A stretch of DNA of 14,916 nucleotides from M55B120 sp965549355 (GTDB lineage Bacteria; Actinomycetota; Humimicrobiia; Humimicrobiales; Humimicrobiaceae): positions 1 through 14,916 of the forward strand of contig CBEVGD010000039.1 of assembly GCA_965549355.1 (NCBI GenBank), read 5' to 3'. Position numbers and translations under genes: made by a program. Of the stretch, positions 1-4,893 are shown in pieces. How positions within the stretch are numbered: the stretch's first letter is position 1; each line of letters opens with the position of its first letter. The notes under the pieces were generated by a model, which saw nothing but the letters and a program-made list of their open reading frames with translations, ran no database searches and was not told where the DNA came from.

Positions 1-29
1 GCTTGAAAGTATGGATGCAGAGTAAATAG
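1..29 (+). other. Possible 3' tail of an upstream gene
   Basis: Two frames are open from the window edge and stop within the first 29 bases: one reads LESMDAE-stop (2-25), the other LKVWMQSK-stop (3-29). Either could be the last codons of a gene lying to the left, about 45 bases before the GcvH-like start, which would fit an operon. The stretch is too short to identify. Confidence 0.25.
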
Positions 30-57
30 AAGTAATAATATAGGGTAAATTATTTAT

Positions 58-63
58 GGAGGT
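58..63 (+). promoter_or_regulatory. Strong Shine-Dalgarno of the GcvH-like gene
   Basis: GGAGGT lies 8 bases before ATG 72 and fixes that start. Confidence 0.8.
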
Positions 64-71
64 AGAAGAAA

Positions 72-503
72 ATGAAAATTGGAGAATATGATTTTCCCGA
101 GGATCTCTTTTATGAGAAAAATCATTTCTGGGCAAAGGATGACGGCAGCGGGAACATAGTCATAGGAGCCACTGATTTCTTTCAGCAGCTTGCGGGAGAG
201 ATCGTCTTTATTGAGCTTCCGATGACCGGTACAAAAATAGAACAGAATAAAACTTTTTCATCACTTGAAAGCGGAAAATGGGTAGGAAAAGTATTTGCAC
301 CTTTCTCAGGGGAGGTAATTGAGACGAATGAAGAGCTCGAAGATTCGCCTGAACTTATCAATGAATCGCCCTATGATGAGGGCTGGATAGCAAAGATAAA
401 GCCATCAGACTTTGACGGAGAAGCCGGAAATTTAATGAAAACAGGACCTGATTTTGAGAAATTTATAAATGATGAATCAAAAAAATATGCAAAAGAAAAT
501 TAA
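72..503 (+). CDS. gcvH: GcvH-like lipoyl carrier protein
   Basis: This is a 143-residue protein with the compact beta-barrel pattern of glycine cleavage H proteins. Visible family features are the N-terminal 'FYEKNHFWAK' (family: y-t-x-x-H-E-W), 'IGATDFFQQLAGEIVFIELP' around residues 31-50, and the lipoyl hairpin 'ESGKWVGKVFAPFSGEV' with Lys69 as the predicted lipoylation site. H proteins carry aminomethyl groups between glycine decarboxylase and the T protein, delivering methylene-THF. The modification motif is divergent: ESGKW rather than ESVKA. A stand-alone lipoyl carrier (GcvH-like or LbpA-like) is therefore also possible. No gcvP or gcvT is nearby. It overlaps the corrinoid activator gene by 35 bases, so the two are very probably cotranscribed and translationally coupled, which ties it to one-carbon/Wood-Ljungdahl metabolism. 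The family call is firm; the exact partner is inferred. Confidence 0.85.
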   Translation: MKIGEYDFPEDLFYEKNHFWAKDDGSGNIVIGATDFFQQLAGEIVFIELPMTGTKIEQNKTFSSLESGKWVGKVFAPFSGEVIETNEELEDSPELINESPYDEGWIAKIKPSDFDGEAGNLMKTGPDFEKFINDESKKYAKEN

Positions 504-2427
504 GATAAGTATAGAACCGATCGGGAAAAGAGTGCTCCTTGAAGGGCCCTCTAACGGACTGGACACAATACTGGAAGCCGGTATCGGAATAAAGTCTGTA
601 TGTGCCGGCAAAGGAACCTGCGGTAAATGCCGCATAATTATAATGGACAAAAATAGAAAACCCCCCAATAGCCAGGAAAGCAAGATACTCGGAAAAGATG
701 AGATCAACCATGGAGTAAGACTTGCCTGCCAGCAGGTATTTGACAGGGACCTCAAAGTATATATACCTGCATCCTCTCTGAGCGAGGAGCAGAAACTCCA
801 GGTAAAAGGAGAGGAAAAAGAGTTTAAGATCGACCCGCCTGTCAAAAAATATCATTTAAAGCTTAAAAGAGCAGCGCTTGATGACCCGGGTTCGGATCTG
901 GCCCGGATAAAGGATGGACTGAAAGCAGAGTACAGCCTTTCCATAGATGTGATGGATATTGAAACATTAAAGATAATGCCAGACATGATCCGCAAGAATG
1001 CCTGGGATATAACTCTATCTGTGAGAGATAAAGAGATAATAAATATTGAAGGTGGAGACTGTACGGGAAGTGCATATGGCCTGGCAGTGGACCTTGGCAC
1101 AACTAAGATAGCCATCCTTCTCGTGGACCTTATAAGCGGAAAAACTATAGACAGCAAGGGCATAATGAATCCCCAGATAAGTTTCGGGGAGGATGTGATG
1201 AGCCGCCTTAATTTTGCTATACAGGATCCTGAAAGCCTTGATAAGATAAAAAATGTCGTTGTAAGCAGGATAGGAGAAGCTATAAATGAGCTGTGTGCCA
1301 AAAACAATATAAACACTTCCGATATTCTTGAGATGACACTTGTGGGAAATACCGCTATGCATCACCTCTTTCTTGGCCTGCCGGTAAAGCAGCTGGCACT
1401 GGCGCCATTTGTTTCCCTGACAGAGGACCCGATTGCAATAAAAGCAAGGGATATAAATATCGATCTGGCTTCGGGTGCATATATATACATGCCTCCTCCT
1501 ATTGCCGGTTTTGTAGGTTCGGACCATCTGGCAATGGAGCTTGCCATTGATATAGATAATTTAAAGGGAAATTATCTTGGAGTGGATATAGGTACAAATA
1601 CTGAGATAGCACTGGTAAGCGGCGGGAAGATAACCAGTGTCTCTACAGCTTCGGGCCCTGCTTTTGAAGGTGCGCATATAAAGCACGGTATGAGAGCAGC
1701 TCCGGGAGCGATAGAGCGGGTAGTTATTGATAAGGAGACATTTACTGCGAAAGTACAGACTATTAATGATAAGCCGCCAACTGGAATATGTGGCTCCGGA
1801 ATACTTGATGCAGTAGCCGAGCTTTTAAGGACAGGTGCAATAGATAAGCGTGGTAAATTTAATATAGATAATAAATATCTATGCAAGGATGAGAAGGACC
1901 AGTATCAATTTGTGCTGGCCCGCATGGAAGACAATGGAAAGAACGGACCTTCTGGCAATAGTTTAGATGAAGAGGGAGCAGATACAATAGATAATGATAA
2001 TGATATAGAAGAATTAATGCATCTCCCCTGCGGAGAGAAAGACATTTCTATCAACCAGAAGGACATTGTCGAGATACAGCTCGCAAAAGGTGCGATGAGG
2101 ACAGGGATCGAGATACTGCTCGAAAATGCCGGAATAAGTTCTAAGGATATTGATGGAATAATAATAGCAGGTGCATTCGGGTCATATATAGATCCGCGCA
2201 ATGTGATAAATATCGGCATGTTTCCGATGGTCAGCCTGGGAAAGATCACACAGGTGGGCAATGCAGCCGGTGTCGGGGCAAGGATGGTCCTCCTGTCTAT
2301 GGAGGAGAGAGAAAGGGCAGAAAGAATAGCTGAAAAGACTAACTATCTTGAGCTTACTGTATTTCCGAGCTTCAGTGATCATTTTATTGCCGGCATGCAG
2401 TTCCCGGATCCAGAAGAAATATTATAG
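469..2427 (+). CDS. acsV: Reductive activator of corrinoid protein (RACo/AcsV type), ASKHA ATPase with [2Fe-2S] domain
   Basis: This 652-residue protein has the RACo architecture. An N-terminal ferredoxin-type domain carries the cluster ligands Cys45, Cys51, Cys54 (C-x5-C-x2-C) and Cys87. A linker/middle region follows, then a C-terminal ASKHA ATPase fold with 'AVDLGTT' (206-212), 'VGNTAMHH' (292-299), 'GVDIGTNTE' (371-379), 'CGSGI' (441-445) and 'IAGAFGSYIDP' (566-576). RACo proteins use ATP hydrolysis to return the oxidised Co(II) corrinoid to Co(I). AcsE (3655) suggests that the target is the corrinoid iron-sulfur protein of CODH/ACS; activators of other methyltransferase corrinoids are the alternative. 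Residues about 486-519 form an acidic, Asn/Asp/Gly-rich stretch that looks like an extra loop. The start is ambiguous: ATGs lie at 469, 472 and 487, none with a good Shine-Dalgarno, consistent with coupling to gcvH. M7 (487) sits immediately before the conserved domain. Confidence 0.88.
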   Translation: MMNQKNMQKKIKISIEPIGKRVLLEGPSNGLDTILEAGIGIKSVCAGKGTCGKCRIIIMDKNRKPPNSQESKILGKDEINHGVRLACQQVFDRDLKVYIPASSLSEEQKLQVKGEEKEFKIDPPVKKYHLKLKRAALDDPGSDLARIKDGLKAEYSLSIDVMDIETLKIMPDMIRKNAWDITLSVRDKEIINIEGGDCTGSAYGLAVDLGTTKIAILLVDLISGKTIDSKGIMNPQISFGEDVMSRLNFAIQDPESLDKIKNVVVSRIGEAINELCAKNNINTSDILEMTLVGNTAMHHLFLGLPVKQLALAPFVSLTEDPIAIKARDINIDLASGAYIYMPPPIAGFVGSDHLAMELAIDIDNLKGNYLGVDIGTNTEIALVSGGKITSVSTASGPAFEGAHIKHGMRAAPGAIERVVIDKETFTAKVQTINDKPPTGICGSGILDAVAELLRTGAIDKRGKFNIDNKYLCKDEKDQYQFVLARMEDNGKNGPSGNSLDEEGADTIDNDNDIEELMHLPCGEKDISINQKDIVEIQLAKGAMRTGIEILLENAGISSKDIDGIIIAGAFGSYIDPRNVINIGMFPMVSLGKITQVGNAAGVGARMVLLSMEERERAERIAEKTNYLELTVFPSFSDHFIAGMQFPDPEEIL

Positions 2428-2471
2428 GATACCTGGCATATAAGGCATATCCGGATAATAATGATTAAATC

Positions 2472-2509
2472 ATATACAAGTATTATAATATAGTATAATA
2501 CTTGTATAT
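2472..2509 (+). terminator. AT-rich 16-bp perfect hairpin after the RACo gene
   Basis: The arms 2472-2487 and 2494-2509 are perfectly complementary (16 bp) around a 6-base loop, and TTTTG follows. It lies 45 bases after the RACo stop and is the likely terminator of the gcvH-RACo transcript. The stem is nearly all A/T, so an operator for the promoter just downstream is a second possibility. Confidence 0.6.
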
Positions 2510-2525
2510 TTTGTAAATTATATAT

Positions 2526-2554
2526 TTGACAAAATAAACAAAGATGTAAATAAT
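2526..2554 (+). promoter_or_regulatory. Sigma-70-type promoter for the solute-binding lipoprotein
   Basis: A perfect -35 TTGACA (2526-2531), a 17-base spacer and AATAAT (2549-2554, 5 of 6 matches) give an expected start near 2561, leaving a leader of about 80 bases before ATG 2643. The gene would thus be transcribed independently of the RACo operon. Confidence 0.6.
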
Positions 2555-2642
2555 AACTTGAAATATTTTTATTTTCCAATACAATGCTTCTTGGTTTTAA
2601 AAAATATATAAATGTGAAGAGATTGCAGGAAAGAAAGATTTA

Positions 2643-3464
2643 ATGGATATCACTAAAAGAACAATAAGGGCGCTCATTGTTTTCATGGTTTTAATTATAG
2701 TATTTTTGATATATTCAGGCCTGGCGGCAGGGTGCAGCGGCCAGGACAATGGATCAGAAATAAATCAGGATTGTGGACGGCAGGCGCCCACTGTGCTGGA
2801 AAGTAAGATCTTTATAGGGAGCGATACCTCCTATCCTCCTTTTGAATTTGTGCAGGATGGAGTAATTATTGGGTTCGATATAGATATTGCACGGAAGATT
2901 GCTGCCAGGCTGGGCAGGAAAATGGAGCTAGTCCCAATAAATTGGGATTTTACATATAAGATCCCTGAGGGTGTGAAGCTGGATATGATAATATCGGCAG
3001 TTTCTGCTGCGGAAGACAAAGAAGAGTTTGTGGATTTCTCGGACCCTTACTATACTATGGAATATGTATTTATGGTGCTTTCGGATGCCGAGTTGAAGCT
3101 TAGAAGGGACCTTAAAGGAAAGAAAATAGGGATGATCAGCTATGAGGTAAAGGACCTGGCGCCTGAATATTTGAAGGACTATACAATTGAGGAGCATAAG
3201 GATGTTCTTCTTATGCTGAAAGAACTCAGAAACAAGAACATTGACGGCATACTTATATCTATTCCAGTAGGCAGAAGCATTATAGAAGAGAATAATGGCA
3301 TATACAGAGTGCTGGAAGTTGTCAAATCAGAGAGAGTCTTCAATATTGTATTTCATGAAGGCAGTCCATTAAAAGATGAAGTAAACAGCATCCTGTTAGA
3401 AATAGCAGAGGACGGGACCTATCAACAAATATACGATAAGTGGTTTTCATTTTCAGCAGAATAG
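2643..3464 (+). CDS. Solute-binding lipoprotein, family 3 (polar amino-acid ABC type), orphan
   Basis: This 273-residue protein has a lipoprotein signal: a charged N-terminus, a hydrophobic segment at residues 9-29 and the lipobox LAAG-Cys31. It would be anchored to the outer face of the membrane. The mature part follows the SBP family-3 pattern: 'SDTSYPPFEFV' (60-70), 'GFDIDIARKIAARLG' (77-91), 'VDFSDPYYTMEYVF' (130-143), 'DLKGKKIG' (156-163) and the C-terminal 'GTYQQIYDKWF' (258-268). No permease or ATPase gene is adjacent, so it either serves a transporter encoded elsewhere or acts as a sensor/scavenger. In the canonical S-x-T-x-x-R segment, whose Arg holds the amino-acid carboxylate, this protein reads 'SAAEDK', with Lys126 at the Arg position. 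The ligand may therefore not be a standard amino acid. AGGAAAG about 10 bases upstream serves as ribosome site. It interrupts an otherwise one-carbon gene set. Confidence 0.85.
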   Translation: MDITKRTIRALIVFMVLIIVFLIYSGLAAGCSGQDNGSEINQDCGRQAPTVLESKIFIGSDTSYPPFEFVQDGVIIGFDIDIARKIAARLGRKMELVPINWDFTYKIPEGVKLDMIISAVSAAEDKEEFVDFSDPYYTMEYVFMVLSDAELKLRRDLKGKKIGMISYEVKDLAPEYLKDYTIEEHKDVLLMLKELRNKNIDGILISIPVGRSIIEENNGIYRVLEVVKSERVFNIVFHEGSPLKDEVNSILLEIAEDGTYQQIYDKWFSFSAE

Positions 3465-3466
3465 TC

Positions 3467-3591
3467 TTCTATTATTTTTTTAGAAACAAAAGCGGGAACC
3501 TGTCAGTTTTTCAAATCCCGGATGGGCACAATTTTTTTGTCGGCCCTGCATATCATTTATTTTATAGCTGCAACTTTCTATTATTTTTTTT
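3467..3591 (+). repeat. Short direct repeat flanking a structured intergenic segment
   Basis: TTCTATTATTTTTTT occurs at 3467-3481 and again at 3576-3590, 109 bases apart, in the gap between the lipoprotein gene and acsE. It is low-complexity and may be chance, or a duplicated T-rich element. Confidence 0.4.
3493..3546 (+). terminator. Terminator-like hairpins after the lipoprotein gene
   Basis: Two imperfect hairpins follow each other. CGGGA (3493-3497) pairs with TCCCG (3516-3520) over a T-rich loop. GGGCACAA (3524-3531) then pairs with TTGT...GCCC (3537-3546) around TTTTT, with a 2-base bulge. Neither has a clean 3' U-tract, so the call is tentative. They end 50-60 bases before the acsE promoter. 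Confidence 0.35.
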
Positions 3592-3599
3592 AATAACAG

Positions 3600-3608
3600 T
3601 GTTATAAT
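3600..3608 (+). promoter_or_regulatory. Extended -10 promoter for acsE
   Basis: TGTTATAAT is a perfect extended -10 (TG-n-TATAAT). No convincing -35 lies at 17-18 bases upstream, where the sequence is T-rich. The expected start is about 3615, some 40 bases before ATG 3655. Confidence 0.5.
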
Positions 3609-3654
3609 AATCCAGTAATAATTAATTAAACAACGGACAGGGAATGGGGGCTAT

Positions 3655-4449
3655 ATGATTATTATCGGTGAAAATATCAGTATAACGGCCAGAGTTATTG
3701 GAGCTGCGATCAAGGACAGGGATCCAAAACCAATAGTCGATCTGGCAAAGGCCCAGGCACAGGCTGGTGCAGACTATATAGATGTCAATATCGGGCCTGC
3801 TACAAAAAACGGCGAGGATCTGATGCAGTGGATAGTTAAGATCATACAGGATGAAATAGATCTTCCCCTTGTACTTGACACGAAAAATATAAGCGCTATA
3901 GAAGCAGGTCTTAAGATCCATAAAGGAGCAGCAATAATAAATTCTGTTACCGGCGACCAGGACAAGCTGGATGCACTGATGCCGCTGGCAAAAAAATATA
4001 ATGCCAAAATAATAGGCATTGCACTTACCGACAAAGGAGTTCCGCCGGATGTGGACAGCAGGCTTGAGATAATAATGAATATAGTCAGCTCAGCTATGGA
4101 GCACGATGTCCCCATGGAGGATCTCTTTCTTGATCCAATAGCGCTTCCGGTAGCAGTACTTCAGGAGCAGGTGCATAATTGCATAGAGGCGCTCAAAGTA
4201 TTTAAACAGCTTCAGGAATTGATGGGGCTGCCGTCGCAGCCAAAAACGACTATAGGGCTCAGCAATGTATCCCAGTCTTCACCGGCGAAATTAAAAAGCC
4301 TTATCAATAGGACAATGCTTCTTGTGCTTCTGTCGAACGGGCTTGATAGTGCCATTATAGATCCTCTGGACAAAGATCTTATGGCTGTCGTAAAGACCTT
4401 TGATATATTAAACAATAAGATACTCTATGCACATTCTTATCTTGACTGA
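3655..4449 (+). CDS. acsE: 5-methyltetrahydrofolate:corrinoid/iron-sulfur protein methyltransferase
   Basis: This 264-residue TIM-barrel protein of the pterin-binding methyltransferase family is the usual length for AcsE. It would transfer the methyl group of methyl-THF to the Co(I) corrinoid of the corrinoid iron-sulfur protein, the last step of the methyl branch of the Wood-Ljungdahl pathway. Folate/catalytic positions known from the Moorella enzyme are conserved: Asp75 ('LVLDTKN'), Asn96 ('AAIINS'), Asp160 ('LFLDPI') and Asn204 ('GLSNVSQ', equivalent to Asn199). 'IIIGENI' at the N-terminus and 'INRTML' (218-223) are also family-typical. ATG 3655 follows a G-rich ribosome site (GGGAATGGGGG). 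The gene has its own promoter, separate from the RACo operon. The absence of a MetH-style C-terminal extension favours AcsE over a methionine synthase fragment. Confidence 0.93.
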   Translation: MIIIGENISITARVIGAAIKDRDPKPIVDLAKAQAQAGADYIDVNIGPATKNGEDLMQWIVKIIQDEIDLPLVLDTKNISAIEAGLKIHKGAAIINSVTGDQDKLDALMPLAKKYNAKIIGIALTDKGVPPDVDSRLEIIMNIVSSAMEHDVPMEDLFLDPIALPVAVLQEQVHNCIEALKVFKQLQELMGLPSQPKTTIGLSNVSQSSPAKLKSLINRTMLLVLLSNGLDSAIIDPLDKDLMAVVKTFDILNNKILYAHSYLD

Positions 4450-4563
4450 GAAAATCTGCTGCTCATGTACAAGAGAATATAAACATATAGAGTTTAAATA
4501 GAGTTCTTTTAGAAGTTTATTACATATTTCCTATAAAATTATTATATTTTGGCACTTTATTCA

Positions 4564-4591
4564 TTGAACAAAAATTTTTTTATGTTAGAAT
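4564..4591 (+). promoter_or_regulatory. Putative promoter firing straight into the 4599 hairpin
   Basis: TTGAAC (4564-4569), a 16-base spacer and TAGAAT (4586-4591) preceded by TG (4583-4584) form an extended -10 promoter. The predicted start, near 4598, is the first base before the hairpin. Confidence 0.4.
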
Positions 4592-4597
4592 TACAAA

Positions 4598-4646
4598 TGG
4601 CCAGGTTAATATAGGCGTCCAAAATTTTGATAACCTGGCCTTTTTA
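4598..4646 (+). ncRNA. Candidate mini-RNA: single hairpin terminator with a 22-base loop
   Basis: GGCCAGGTTA (4599-4608) pairs perfectly with TAACCTGGCC (4631-4640) and is followed by TTTTT (4641-4645), an intrinsic terminator. The 22-base loop (4609-4630) is unusually long. It contains GCGTCCAAA (4615-4623), the exact complement of TTTGGACGC in the leader hairpin loop at 4772-4780. Because a promoter ends just 5' of the stem, the segment may be an independent RNA of about 47 nt acting on the leader. The plain alternative is the acsE terminator, 150 bases downstream of its stop, with the loop match by chance or acting only on read-through transcripts. Confidence 0.45.
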
Positions 4647-4680
4647 GAGATATACCCAAAAACATATTTTAAAAGAATCC

Positions 4681-4710
4681 TTGACATTTATATAAAATAT
4701 ATACTATAAT
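4681..4710 (+). promoter_or_regulatory. Near-consensus sigma-70 promoter for the surface protein gene
   Basis: A perfect TTGACA (4681-4686) and a perfect TATAAT (4705-4710) are separated by 18 bases. Transcription would begin about 4717, giving a leader of roughly 175 bases before ATG 4894. This is the strongest promoter in the window by consensus. Confidence 0.75.
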
Positions 4711-4744
4711 ATCTTTTCATAAAACTAAATAAGAACTAATTTAT

Positions 4745-4832
4745 ATTAGAAGCTGTGATGTTTTTCTCAAATTTGGACGCTTGAGAGATTCGGAGCTAGT
4801 AGCGTAACCGACTAATCTTAGTCGGTTTTTTT
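4745..4832 (+). promoter_or_regulatory. Structured 5' leader with attenuator (candidate riboswitch or RNA-controlled switch)
   Basis: An intrinsic terminator sits inside the leader: AACCGACTAA (4806-4815) pairs with TTAGTCGGTT (4818-4827), followed by a T-run to 4832, about 60 bases before the start codon. Its 5' arm can instead take part in an alternative fold: ATTAG (4745-4749) with CTAAT (4812-4816) as a closing helix, TCTCAA (4765-4770) with TTGAGA (4781-4786) around the loop ATTTGGACGC, and TCGG (4790-4793) with CCGA (4808-4811). The two folds exclude each other, as in transcription attenuation. The pattern matches no riboswitch class that I recognise. GGACGC and GTAGCGTAACCGA recall pieces of the c-di-GMP-I consensus, but the required GCAAAC and GACGCAAAGC context is missing. 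Confidence 0.5.
4806..4832 (+). terminator. Intrinsic terminator within the leader of the surface protein gene
   Basis: A perfect 10-bp inverted repeat (in practice 8 bp with a 6-base loop) is directly followed by seven T's (4826-4832, the first two inside the stem). It lies downstream of the promoter at 4681 and upstream of the coding start, so it must be passed for expression. Confidence 0.7.
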
Positions 4833-4893
4833 AGTTTTTGGGACAATATTAATAACTGTAGAGGCCCCGGATTAAAAATAAGAAAGGAATATA

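Larger units (their letters stand above)
4450..4893 (+). other. 444-base intergenic region rich in RNA-level signals
   Basis: No plausible protein gene is present. The first ~110 bases after acsE show nothing specific. From 4564 on there is, in order: an extended -10 promoter, a hairpin/terminator, a near-consensus promoter, a structured leader with an internal terminator, and the ribosome site of the surface protein gene. These are listed separately. Confidence 0.7.

Noticed and set aside
4741..4832. c-di-GMP-I (GEMM) riboswitch in the adhesin leader
   Set aside because: GGACGC and GTAGCGTAACCGA recall parts of the consensus, but the GCAAAC strand, the GNRA-capped arm and the GACGCAAAGC junction are absent. 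I do not assign the class.
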